Assembly (NCBI GenBank): GCA_036768485.1
Contig: JAVLUZ010000145.1
Coordinates: 21,206,706-21,270,705, forward strand
Direction: 5' to 3'
DNA: 64,000 nt
Source: Mermis nigrescens
Lineage: Eukaryota; Nematoda; Enoplea; Mermithida; Mermithidae
Under the pieces are notes generated by a model. It was not told where the DNA came from and made no database searches. It worked only from the letters and a program-made list of their open reading frames with translations. The position numbers and the translations under genes are program-made. Below, piece after piece: positions 10,401 through 19,216 of the stretch. How positions within the stretch are numbered: position 1 is the stretch's first letter; every line of letters begins with the position of its first letter.

Positions 10401-10822
10401 GTCTTACATCGCGTCAACGTCATTATAATCGTGTCGAACGTAGTCGTCAATTACGCCGCGCCACTAGAGCCAAACGATCGGCTTCACAAGCTTCTGCTCA
10501 ACCGGCGGCCCAACCATCTGCTTCGGGCCGTCGCAGTCCACGTCCATCGCGTTTAGACAATCATCGCCGTCGCGATTCCGCTGCGCCGCATCGCCCAGCT
10601 CTGATGACTGTATCTGTGCCACGCGTTACGGTTACGCAATCGCAGGATCGTTATCCTGTTCAGCAGCAAATTGCCGCGCCGCATTTTACGCCTATTCCGT
10701 CGCGTGGAAACAACCGCGCTCATTCTACGTCGCGCATTACGCCAGATTATTTGCGCACGACTGACGGTCGTCGTACCGCTCAGTCGTATTTGCCTCGCGA
10801 TCAACCGGATCGCCGCACTTGA
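7313..10822 (+). CDS. ORF3: large protein with N-terminal RNase D-like (DEDDy) 3'-5' exonuclease domain, in the env position
   Basis: 1169 codons, starting at ATG 7313 inside the end of pol and in the -1 frame relative to it. Residues ~105-340 match the RNase D/WRN exonuclease plan. Exo I is FGFDSEF (D138, E140). An IQIAT strand follows. Exo II is H215 followed five residues later by D220. A DTLPLAN segment lies at 263-269 and an LQTLL helix after it. Exo III is W308...PLPDHMVRY320LITD324 with Tyr-x3-Asp. All four acidic residues and the Tyr are present, so an active nuclease is plausible. Residues ~380-600 are charged, with Lys/Glu-rich helix and acidic clusters. The middle (600-1000) is unrecognised. 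The last ~160 residues are Arg/Ser-rich and strongly basic. I see no signal peptide, transmembrane segment or furin site, so an envelope protein is unlikely. Confidence 0.85.
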   Translation: MSDKPSENLDNNRPEFNCNGHTPSNVTEFLIALHAAAAGLQLRSGPTGQESPHIGRAGFIADIAPVSPRAEPQRYRRIMAQRHWYFEHFGRAPLTAPYVPASNIRIVFVDSPAQSYAAIVAILAPMNALNGRFLFGFDSEFVNDRVFLPYSQWDDQYRAIRATHHDSNGPFVRFIQIATVRGQVFVWDVAQFPLPPFGLHELLTIRLSDVAFACHGSDNDRIAYFHVYATHLFAWEHYQQSRRQRQRHRELFERNVFEAQIIDTLPLANNFTRTVATTLGNHCLQTLLQYMFNLQICQSARTAVGQAWNRAPLPDHMVRYLITDPLGALDLYLLIVRHAVDRSYIALTAPTNRERFAGDEMSGNQKVEKDQKFDMPLAQAGSMPAKSKAELAERIKRRDIAEQKKKEKAEEFKKGRRDRRHSNSSFDESAEEYDDDDNESDIKMVQPAFTLAPEASQESTASSSQAPFVSAPPSTDDDQRTSAPTSVSRPDTEPKYPDKVYENEEEALDYDEEVFEVVDKASGSPSEDVAEPPQTSQPAITAEEEMMMQDQPTCSYKYLIVPEGKTKEKSDHIRKLEDKFAQAVHERFFKDLEVVDEYHEEPKERAPLSLNKQQAQEFAQKRDFLVSQEAEHAYRMYTEDFRAHLVNLLGQEFANPLIETLIAKANEYIEHISTSFNNVYQANEQQSLPRVVFSGQQSAQNMSIKIRPALPIPFLSKFTQHPRPFYNDSTFRLTRFYVTTGSMVYEVGLEFVANHPRLLEPPQIVRRANYTIPSEFFPHRLTPAPDIHAPLALTIRQMADIFSSMNEFFEEYKSTFRFIPSFQSTTFMSAPLLLQFLDNRFLRFLFWYREPRIAWRMVEQIRRMLRSIFVERAFNPFPKEVFVEFPEIIETTTDLFTAHKQIQLIRSRTDPPITCPLVFPRYAARQQIQGYLDITLPGQLEEIRNRLNNRDASATRTDEPPTKLRRSTVDLSIEGQIALRRRRMEQERRDRRSTQAIEETPQSFHICRTTDFAITSTVRQPNVSSQPTERLTSRQRHYNRVERSRQLRRATRAKRSASQASAQPAAQPSASGRRSPRPSRLDNHRRRDSAAPHRPALMTVSVPRVTVTQSQDRYPVQQQIAAPHFTPIPSRGNNRAHSTSRITPDYLRTTDGRRTAQSYLPRDQPDRRT

Positions 10823-11557
10823 TTATTTGCTCATCATTCGCTTTCGCTGTGCCAGGACAACGTACCAACCGCCAGCAGTTTGTATATTTTTGTTTAATTT
10901 GTTTAATTCGTTTTTTCCGTAAATTTTTCGTTTACTAGTTAATTTTCCTGCAGCCACTTTTCCCAAAATTTTTTCTCTCCACCTTAGGACCTTTTTCTTT
11001 TTCTCACTATCTTTTTACATATCTCCGTTATTCATTATTTTCCATGTATATTTTTATTTCGCTGTATACTTTTCTGATTTTTTCCCAAAACACATATTTG
11101 TTATTTCACTGTATTTGTCTGTCTTTGATTCATTTATTGTCCTTGTCCATATGTGTTCTCAATTTGTCCATAATTTAAGCCTTTTGTACTCAATACTAAT
11201 TAAGCCGAGTGACCTGCCCTCCTATCATAAATTATTTTTTCAATCAAAATTCTCCGGGTCCCGGGCAAACAGTCTATTCCGTACGTTGCACAAAACCACG
11301 TTGTCAGCGCGTCGTCGACGCATCGTTTTTTTGTCTCCTGCTGCTCAATTGTTTGACGTAGCCGTACGTCATCCGTACATTTTCATGCATACGTTTTGTG
11401 CATAAAAATGTGTCAGCATCCCGCTTCGATCTGCTGACACGAATCGATAATCGCCCGACTCCACGCCGTGGCCAACCTTGCGCAAAAAGTTTGCGCACAA
11501 ACGTTTTTGCGCTTAAAAATTTGCACTGCGTGCAAATTTTTCTCGATATCCGGGGAG
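10823..11557 (+). other. 3' untranslated region of the element, T-rich then hairpin-rich
   Basis: The first half is pyrimidine-rich with no gene. From about 11,296 onward palindromes are dense: TGTCAGCA...TGCTGACA near 11410-11439, TTGCGCA repeats near 11478-11500, and AAATTTGCAC/GTGCAAATTT near 11518-11539. A short purine tract (CGGGGAG, 11551-11557) directly precedes the probable LTR start and may be the polypurine tract. Confidence 0.6.
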
Positions 11558-12795
11558 TGTAGAGATGGCTCTACACCCCGTTTTTGTTGCGTTGGTTCAA
11601 CGCGAAATTCCATTTGTTTTGTGCTATTTTGTACATACATGCCGATGACTGTTTGCCCTAGATGCTCAATTTCGTGCTTAATTTCCATTTGCACGTACGC
11701 GACCACTCAGCGTAACGCTTTAGTGTGTCGCCCGGGACCACCTTCCCTCTTAAAATTATCATATCTTCATTTCCTTTCCCACACATATTTTCAATAAAAA
11801 TCCGGGATAGGAAAATGGGCACTCGGGCTTAATGCGACTTGAGTACGATTTGGTATGTGTGCTATCATATCATACGTGTGTTAAAACTCCATATGTGTGT
11901 GTCTCATATTTGTGCCTATTCCGTTTGTACATTCTTTACCGTAAGCTTTGCCCATAGGCCTATTGTTATTCTCGTAGATCCATTTCGCGTTTCTTTGTCC
12001 GCGTTTGATACGCCTCTTTTTCGTATCATTTAAAACTGCGTGCGAGCGCAGTTTTGACGATCCTTTTTCCACTTTTAAGACTTTATCAATTTACAGTGAG
12101 CTTTCCCAGTTTTTCGCCAGCTTGTATGCTGTGCCCATTTTCTTTTCCGTGCGATGTATTTTTCCGCACGTAGTCTCCCAGTATTTTCCCCTGCTGGCTG
12201 CAGGAAAATCTCGTCGTATTTCGTCGCGTAGTGGGCAGGCTTTTTTCGCCCTTACGCATTTATTGTTTTATTTGTGTGCCTTCACGGCAATAGTTGTATG
12301 CCGTTGGCGGGCTACGTGCCCTCGCAATTATAGTGTTTGTTTTTAACCAATTAGCGTAACACGACAGTCGGCAGCATGCATCTTCATGCTGTCGCGTTTT
12401 TTATTGCTTCATAATTTTCTGTCCAAAAATATTGTAAAAATTAATTATTTAATGAACGATGATTGGGCTCGGTTTGAATTTCCGTGCTGTTGAATTCTGT
12501 CCTTGTGCTACACTATACTTAGGAACCTTCAATATTTTCAAGCACCGGAATTCGGTCCCAAAACAAGTTAAATAATAATCTCTTTGAGCCCTCAAGTAGG
12601 TTTCCGGGGAACTTACATTATTTAGGTACTTAATCTCAAAAGGGGTTAAGTAAGTAAGTTTCACTAGGTGCGCGCAGTAGAGGGCCGGGCTATCTTGATA
12701 GGCCGGGTCTTACCCCCGAGTCGCCTTTTGTGCGAGCGCGTGAGCTTAAGTCGGGCTAAGTCAGCAAGTGAACGTAGGTTCGCCATACGTTTACA
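11558..12795 (+). repeat. 3' LTR
   Basis: 12029-12795 is the counterpart of bases 1-768. The right end is fixed at TTTACA by loss of identity afterwards. I place the left end at 11558 because TGTA there is the inverse of the terminal TACA, the usual TG...CA pattern, and a purine run precedes it. That boundary is inferred, since the matching part of the 5' LTR is outside the window. The proposed start TGTAGAG..CTCTACA also forms a hairpin. Confidence 0.8.
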
Positions 12796-13008
12796 CATGT
12801 GTATGTATGTAGGTTACATATAGCTGCAATTTCCGATGCTAAAGCGTATAATTGACCCCCTACCAACGATTACCTGTCAATAAAGAATGCCTGTCATTTA
12901 TGCTGGGAAACATACCATAAACCGCTGACTTGTGTCTGTAAATCAAAATAATCGATCCATTTCTAAAAGCAAGTTATAAAGCTGTTGTAATTTATTTGAA
13001 TTCGCTTT
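12796..13008. other. Unannotated flank right of the LTR element
   Basis: I see no gene or clear repeat here. The left flank is outside the window, so the target-site duplication of the retrotransposon cannot be read. Confidence 0.5.
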
Positions 13009-13173
13009 TATAGTCTGTTTCACATAACTTCGTGCATAAATTCTGAGAATTTTCATAGGCAGTAAGCCGAGGGTTACCATAATTATATATCAGATCAATG
13101 CTATAATCGCAATCAGCTTATTGTCGGAGATGGTTTTAAAATTTATGACCGAAGTTGTGTTAAAGAGACTACA
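13009..13173. mobile_element. Short MITE, family E (TATAGTCTGTTTC ends)
   Basis: About 165 bp with inverted ends: TATAGTCTGTTTCACATAAC on the left and a decayed GTTAAAGAGACTACA on the right. It is a reverse-oriented copy of the element at 38208-38376. The shared core includes the TTGTCGGAGAT and ATATATCAGATCAAT blocks. Confidence 0.75.
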
Positions 13174-13995
13174 GCCCTTATGTTTTCTCGGCCTCGCACG
13201 CAGTGTTGCCAGGTTGAATTTTTTAGTGCCATTTTGGCACTTTTTCACGGGGTCTGGCAGGTTTTTAACACTTTTTAATGTTGACATATTGTTGAGAGCA
13301 GCAAACACTTTTTGGCACAATTATATCTTGATCCGTAAGGTAGACAAATGCCTTTATCTACTTTAACTAATTATTACTGTAGTTTGTTATACGTTGTGCA
13401 ATGTGCAGTGTGCGATCAGGCCACCGTTTTTTCCACTTTTTGGTCTGTTTGTCAGCCAAAATTAGGGAAATGGGAAAAATTTTTGGGCTTGGTTGGCATT
13501 TGTGGAAAATTTTTGTAATGTTAGAAGGGCATAAGTAAAAGGTGGCGCTGGCCTTGGCGCACATGGGTATAAGGTGGCGCTGGCAATGGCGCTGGCCTTG
13601 GCCATGGCCAAATGGGTAAAAGGCGGCGCTGGCCCTGGCCCTCGCCAACCTGCGTAAAAGGTGGCGCAGGCGCTGGCCCTCGCCAGCTGGGTAAAAGGTG
13701 GCATGGCGCTGGCGCTGGCCCTCGCCAACTGGGTAAAAGGTGTCGCTGGCGCTGGGCACTGATTATTGGCCAATGTTGGCCCCGAATTTTTCGTTAAAGG
13801 CCAATATTGGCCAATAACGCGTGCATTAGGGGCCAATATTATTAAAAATACAGTATATAATGATAAACATATTATGTAGAAAAATTAGAACCTGCTGAAA
13901 AAATACTATTTACATTCAAGTAAATATTTAAGAGAGTTTCAACCTACTGTAAAGCGTAAGATATCACACGCCGAATCTGTATGACCAGAATTAAG

Positions 13996-14666
13996 TATAG
14001 TCAGTTTCGTTTATTGGTAAGCTTTTCCGCTGAATTTAGTCCGCATAAACCAGGCCACTAAAGTGACCTATAAGTACACACCTTATATGATGCAGTCTTG
14101 TCTCTTAGCAGTATCAAAGATCATAATGCAACTCGATATTCTATAGAATATAGGTACCTATTTTCTGTCGCATTAGTATAAAACACTTTTGTAGCCACTT
14201 TAACCCTCCTGTTACCAAGGGGTCACGCACCCTAGAATTACCAAGGTCTAGATCGAAAATCTAGTCATTGGGGAGATAAGAAATATGAATAAAAATACGT
14301 ATTTCTGGTAGCCAAGAGCATGAGAATTTCAAAAATGTCATTAAGTTTGCACAAAACTGAAGACCAATTGAAAAAACCGTATTTGAACATTCAAAAATGT
14401 GTAAGAAATTCGATCTGCGACACGCGTAACACATGTTATAAAATCATGGAATCAAGCTTTTCTGATATAATATAGGTCAATACGTTTTCTTTTGCTCAAT
14501 AAAACATGTGTTGCAGTAAAAAAAGAGGGTACTGAGAAGCTTGCCACAAAAATTTATGGCCTTACAGTAAACTGCAAAAAACAGGCAACTAGATCACGAA
14601 TCTAGAGCTCGGTAAAAGTAGGGTTAAACTTTTCAAAAAACCCTCGATCAAATGAAACACACTTTA
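13996..14666. mobile_element. MITE family E, interrupted by a second transposon
   Basis: Ends TATAGTCAGTTTCGTTTA and TAAATGAAAC-type with some decay. Outside the insertion at 14204-14623 it is collinear with the 223-bp element at 39219-39441, sharing the block ATTAGTATAAAACACTTTTGT and neighbouring sequence. Confidence 0.75.
14204..14623. mobile_element. TTAA-flanked piggyBac-type MITE
   Basis: 420 bp, bounded by TTAA at 14200-14203 and 14624-14627. The inverted ends are CCCTCCTGTTACCAAGG and, read inward from the right, CCCTACTTTTACCGAG. TTAA duplication with CCCT ends is the signature of piggyBac. It has no ORF of note, so it must have been moved by another copy's transposase. Confidence 0.85.
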
Positions 14667-14688
14667 GTTGTGTAGGTACCTTTATACA

Positions 14689-15220
14689 TATAGTCTGTTT
14701 CATTTATCCGATGCTTTTTCAGTGAATGATTTCGACGGCTAGAGTAATCCTTTTTTTCTTATTTACTGTAGGTCGCTAGATGTCACTGTAGCTACGTAGC
14801 AAAGAAGGGTTTTCAATTACATTTTTAGCGGCATAATTAATTCTCGTCTTCCAGCAGATCAATCAACTTACAGATAAAATCACGTATTCAGCTAATCCTA
14901 AGTTGACATTTTAAACACAATAGACTAAGATGCTAAGAAACGCCACGAACTTCCGCATGGCTCAGTGCTAGAACGTCCGCTTGTCGTCGAAGCAACCTGG
15001 GTTCGATTCCAGCCGACAGCTTTTTATTCAGCGCACTTACTGTAGCATGTCCAAGCGCTGATTAAATGCCTAAATTAAATTTATATGGACGGATTAGTGC
15101 ATTTAAAATGGAAGAATTCCAGCCACTCGCCCTCACTGAGCTGATTTGCCCAATTACAGTAAATCGTCTTGTTTTGCTTACTGTAGCCCTAAAGCTCTTG
15201 AATAAATGAAACAGACTATA
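14689..15220. mobile_element. MITE family E, long form with internal tRNA-like sequence
   Basis: 532 bp with near-perfect terminal inverted repeats TATAGTCTGTTTCATTTA / TAAATGAAACAGACTATA. The copy at 38512-39070 lies in the opposite orientation. Both carry a tRNA-like block in the middle. Confidence 0.85.
14946..15019 (+). repeat. tRNA-like sequence inside MITE 14689-15220
   Basis: The A-box-like segment TGGCTCAGTGCTAGAACG and the B-box-like GGTTCGATTCC sit at the right distance. The T arm pairs (CTGGG/TCCAG). A GCTT/AAGC stem closes a 7-base loop, GTCGTCG, whose middle reads CGT. There is no convincing acceptor stem. I take it as tRNA-derived sequence captured by the MITE, not a working tRNA gene. 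Confidence 0.6.
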
Positions 15221-15284
15221 CCTATTGTCCTGCTACATAGGTAGGTAACCTCTACCTAGCTATTTGAAATCGCATACTGACATG

Positions 15285-15552
15285 CACACCTGGGCGTGGG
15301 GGTTTGGGGGTATGCAACCCCCCGGAAACCAAAATGCTCCCCAGAAATCAAAATAACCCCCCCCCAGAATTCAATTTTTGAAAATTTTTTTTCGTTTTTT
15401 TCGAAATTTTTTGATTCCAATGGATAGTGCTTGATTAGAAACGTCGAAAAATGGTGTTTTATCGCCATACCACCATTTTTAACGCCATTTTTTGACCTTC
15501 AAAAAATCTTGCACACACCCCCCCCCCCGGAATTTTCTTGCTGCCCACTATG
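15285..15552. mobile_element. hAT-type MITE, family A
   Basis: 268 bp, CACACCTGGGCGTGG...GCTGCCCACTATG, with a perfect 8-bp target duplication CTGACATG on both sides. Family A has ends of the type CAYANNTGGGC and a core containing AAAAATGGTGGTATGGCGA and GAGCACTATCCATTGG. Confidence 0.9.
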
Positions 15553-15807
15553 CTGACATGGCATTATAATATTTATGCACACATGTACATACGTACATAT
15601 GTATTTATGTAGGTACATATGTAGGATTTTGCAATACGTTAGGCAAACCAACGACAATTAGAAATACCTACCATACAATTCAAACTACTTAGGCATAAAA
15701 GATAGCATAAGCAATCTCTTTCAAACAAAAAATAGCAAGTGCGTATACATAGGTACTGTATATAACAGATAGCATCAGTATCATTCTTCAGAATATTGAT
15801 CGGAGTT

Positions 15808-15880
15808 TCGCTGGCGCAGTGTGCGCGCGTGAGTTTGCCAACACGAAAGTACGGGGTTCGAAACCCACGTATGTGCAGCT
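15808..15880 (+). repeat. tRNA-derived sequence (SINE head or tRNA pseudogene)
   Basis: A-box-like TGGCGCAGTGTGCGCGCG and an exact B box GGTTCGAAACC. The anticodon stem is poorly paired, so it is not a credible functional tRNA. Confidence 0.45.
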
Positions 15881-16112
15881 TTTTAAGAATTTTAAATCTT
15901 GCAAAAATTGGCCCCTAATGCACGTTATTGGCCAATATTGGCCTTTAACGAAAAATTCTGGGGCCAACATTGGCCAATAATCAGTGCCCTGGCGCTGGCC
16001 CTCGCCAACCTGCGTAAAAGGTGGCGCTGGCACTGGCCCTCGCCAACTGGGTAAAAGGTGGCGCTGGCGCTGCTGGCCCTCGCCAACTGGTTAAAAGGTG
16101 GCGCTGGCCATT

Positions 16113-16439
16113 TGCCATAGCTGATTTGAACAAGGCTAGCAAAGATGATTTATATAGCTTTTCTGAAACATCAAAATACGGGTTGAAGTTAATTATAATT
16201 ATTCAAACTTAATTAGTTAACTTAATTGAAATTAATTACTTAAACTTAATTGGAGTAACTGATGCTGAATAAGCTGTTGGTACGAAAGAAGTAATCCTCG
16301 ATTTCGGGCAAATTCTGTTGCCAATTCTTCCGTTCCAATCAGAGCACAAAATTCAAATACATTTGGATCTTGCAATGCCATTTTTCAAACAAGTAAGTGA
16401 AGTCGTAAAAATTCAATTAGCAAAAAATTCCTAATGTCT
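16113..16439. other. No gene seen
   Basis: AT-rich with TTAATT repetition and no supported feature. Confidence 0.5.
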
Positions 16440-17008
16440 AAGGCTAATCGAGCAGCAAATTCTTGTAAACTTCTCGTCAAGGTTTACGAAACGAATTTTT
16501 AGTGAATAAAATTTGACTTATGCTGCAAGATTACACGAACTTGGTCTGGACACTCTTGAACTAAGACGCCTCCATAACGACCTAACATTAGCCTTTTCTA
16601 TTATCAAATGTCAAGCTCTTCCTTTCAGGGATTTCTTCACAATTAATTTAAATTATAATCGAGCAGCAAATTCTTGTAAACTTCTCGTCAATCATGTAAA
16701 TAAAAATTGCAGAAAATTTGATTTTTGCAATCGAATAATTCCTATCTGGAACTCTCTACATGAACAGATTATAAGTGCTCCAAATAGACACGTTTTTCTG
16801 ACTAAACTTAAAAGATTAAACCTTTCTAAATTTCTTAAAGGGGCGTAAGTAAGAGCAGTTTTTCCTATTGCCTTTACGTTTACCCTGCTTTGTCATACTT
16901 AATTTGTTTTGTCTTTCATGTATTTTCATTTTCGTTCATTCGTCTTATCCATGTATGTCAATATTTTCTTTTGACTTAGCGAATAAATTGTTGTTGTTGT
17001 TGTTGTTA
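16440..17008 (+). mobile_element. LINE 3' end (C-terminal part of a non-LTR reverse transcriptase ORF)
   Basis: The open stretch 16513-16848 contains LELRRLHNDL and FCNRIIPIWNSL, the usual C-terminal pattern of Jockey/CR1-like LINE ORF2 (WN.LP..V type). It ends in a stop and a 3' UTR with AATAAA followed by a (TTG)n tail at about 16988-17008. A ~34-base stretch (CGAGCAGCAAATTCTTGTAA...) occurs at 16448 and again at 16659, so the left edge is rearranged. It is 5'-truncated. Confidence 0.8.
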
Positions 17009-17009
17009 A

Positions 17010-18912
17010 TATAAGCGTGCAATATTAAAAATCTTGTGCTTAGGAACCATATTTGCCAGCAGACACCAAATTTGTGAGTAAAAGCAGCATAGCAGGATGA
17101 TGTGAAAGGCAGCCAGATTTATAAAAATTTAGCTAAACAACATAAAAGTGAACACATGATAGGCACTGCTAGCGCTTGCGCTTAATAAACGCGTTTTTCT
17201 CGGGTTCCAGGAAACAAACATATTGAAATGAGGGTACAAGGGAAGAAAACTCTGTTTTCATCAGAAATTTTCGTCAAAACTAAAAATGGATGTCATTTTC
17301 GTGATCAGCGCAAAAAAATGACCTATATAACAAAAAAATCCAGTTGAAATGTGGATGCGCAGAAATAATAAAACACGCAGCGATTTTAAAACGTAAGAAA
17401 CACCCTGTTTGCATCAGAAATTTTCGTCAAAACTAAAAATGGATGTCATTTCCGTGATCATCGCAAAAAATGACCTATACCACTAAATATCAGTATATGT
17501 TTCCTCTTAGAAACGAACAAATTGAAATGTGGAGACATACTACACTAACCTGGTACTGTCCGGCGATTTCGGGCTGATGGAACAATTTTTGCATCATTTT
17601 TGAGGTCAAAAGCAGTAAAAATGTCAAAAGTTTTCCGGATGAGTAATTTTGAGTACTTTTCACTCAAAAAGCGTCCTAAACTGACAAATTTTTGTATTTT
17701 TAATGCTAAAAGTGATATAATGCAGTCAAAATAGATTAAAAATGTTTTTAGAATGCGATATTACCTTCAAAAAACGTTTTGTAGGCTATTTTGGCCATTT
17801 TGATCATCTAGCAGCAAAAAAATCGTGAATGTTAAATTGATGTTTTGGATTTTAGGGATTCCCCTGACGACCCTGACCTTTTGCAACTATGCCCTCACCT
17901 CCCCCTATGTGCATGTATGCTGCACCTACGGTTTATTTTTTTGGTATTCGACAATGAATTTTCCCGATGAGGGTTTCCGAGAACGTCTTTGTACAGTGTA
18001 CAAAAAATGTTTTGGTAATATGACCTGTAAAAATCTCAGAAGGTTTCTTAAATTTCCTGCACTTTGTGTCAGAGTAAGTGTGGTGCATATTGATTTGTTC
18101 TGTATGGTTCTATAAGAGCAAAAGTTAACTTTGAAATTCAAAGAAACATATCAAGATTTTCCGTGTTGATGACTGTTTTATTTCTCTTTACGAGGTTTCA
18201 GGATCGAGTTTAAAGTTTAAATTAGCCAAAATATTTTAGTTGTTTTGCTTGTCATTGAAAACTTCAAATTTGTGTCATTGGCAGTACCTACAAACGAAAT
18301 TTTTGGCGCTTCTCGCAAATTCAGCGTTCTGAATTGACTGTCATTAAAACCGCTGAAAATGAACATAAAAACGCTAAAATACCAGAATTTTTTGACGCTT
18401 TGCACCGTTCTGTTACATTTTTGATATTTTTTTGTCAAAGACCCATAGATTGCCACATTACATTACAATAGGTAAAAAACATCATATTTTACATAGTATG
18501 TTGAACGCATACTGTACCACATTATACTGCCCTAGAATGTAATATATGTACAAAACGTATTATGACTTTTGGGTACCGTCTTTGTACATTTACAAATGGA
18601 TCTGTTCAAAATAAAAAGTCTGGCTACACCTATTTTGACGCCCATCGGGTAGTTAATTAGCACATATGGCACTTGCCTCGCGAGTTTCAATTCTCTTTAT
18701 TGACATAAGAATAATTTTTGGAGGTAGAGCTGATAGTTATTGTTCCAGAAAAACTTTGATTAGCAAGCGGTTCAACGATTAAAAATGATATTTTATTGCC
18801 TTTTTCCGCTTCTATAATTTTAATTGTTTACACAGTTTATTTTGGATTTCGGACACTTCTAAACTGCGTGCATATATACAGTAATCGAGACGGACGTTAA
18901 TCGGTCAAGAAG
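17010..18912. other. Intergenic stretch with a local tandem duplication and transposon debris
   Basis: A ~77-base block (CATCAGAAATTTTCGTCAAA...) at about 17259-17329 recurs at 17413-17480 with few changes. From about 17930 to 18640 there are GTACAAA motifs and decayed sequence resembling family C MITEs. No gene is seen. CATATATACA at about 18870, 43 bases before the next ATG, could be a TATA element. Confidence 0.5.
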
Positions 18913-19216
18913 ATGGAATTGAACAAAGTAAAACTCGAAAATGAAAATGTTAACGACGACGCCGGCAGTAGCCCAGTTGAAATCATATATGAACAGTTGC
19001 CGCAGCCAGAATTAAAAAAGAATACTAATATTTTACTGGACACTTTAGTGATCGGGCCATTTAAAGATGCTCCACCGTCCAATGAAGAAATACGATTGTC
19101 GCTTGCTTCGAAGGGCTGTGCAAAAATTAAGGATCTTGCAGTATCTACGAAGGAGCACGTCATTTACCTTGTGAGATTATTTGCTGATGCGTATTATAAC
19201 GAATCAACTTACATTG
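18913..19216 (+). CDS. Exon 1 of the unrecognised RS/BESS-like gene
   Basis: ATG at 18913 opens a clean reading frame of 101 codons. The donor ATTG|GTAGTG leaves phase 1, which fits the next acceptor. A second possible donor, CTT|GTGAGA after 19170, would not fit exon 2 but would fit exon 3, so an exon-2-skipping form is possible. Without splicing the frame would stop at 19237-19239 after 108 codons. Confidence 0.65.

Larger units (their letters stand above)
1..12795 (+). mobile_element. Ty3/gypsy-type LTR retrotransposon with an extra third ORF, left end cut by the window
   Basis: Two direct repeats (1-768 and, matching it, 12029-12795) bracket gag, pol and a third ORF, all on the + strand. 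Pol order is protease, reverse transcriptase, RNase H, integrase, with integrase after RNase H and a GPY-type module behind it. That order is diagnostic of Ty3/gypsy, not copia or BEL. By eye the LTR copies differ at about 13 substitutions and one 1-bp indel, i.e. under 2 percent, so the insertion is fairly recent. gag carries several disabling lesions, while pol and ORF3 are intact. This copy is therefore probably not autonomous, although its pol and ORF3 could still be expressed. Confidence 0.95.
13530..16112. repeat. GGC-rich minisatellites with an inverted repeat pair enclosing 2.1 kb
   Basis: Two tandem arrays of a ~35-bp unit (GGTGGCGCTGGC...CTCGCCAACTGGGTAAAA) lie at about 13530-13753 and 15990-16112, both in the same orientation. 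Just inside them are 83-bp arms, 13754-13836 and 15907-15989, that are reverse complements of each other (GGGCACTGATTATTGGCCAA...). The 2.1 kb between the arms holds three further MITEs and a tRNA-like stretch. The whole may be one large TIR element whose ends overlap minisatellites. ORFs read across the arrays are artefacts of the repeat. Confidence 0.65.

Noticed and set aside
7313..10822. ORF3 as an envelope gene
   Set aside because: Position suggests env, but there is no signal peptide, transmembrane segment or cleavage site, and the DEDDy exonuclease motifs fit far better.
13367..13836. Overlapping - strand ORFs of 124-130 codons
   Set aside because: They read through the GGC-rich minisatellite and have only repeat composition.
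14946..15019. Functional tRNA gene
   Set aside because: A and B boxes are present, but the acceptor stem does not pair and the block is part of a mobile element.
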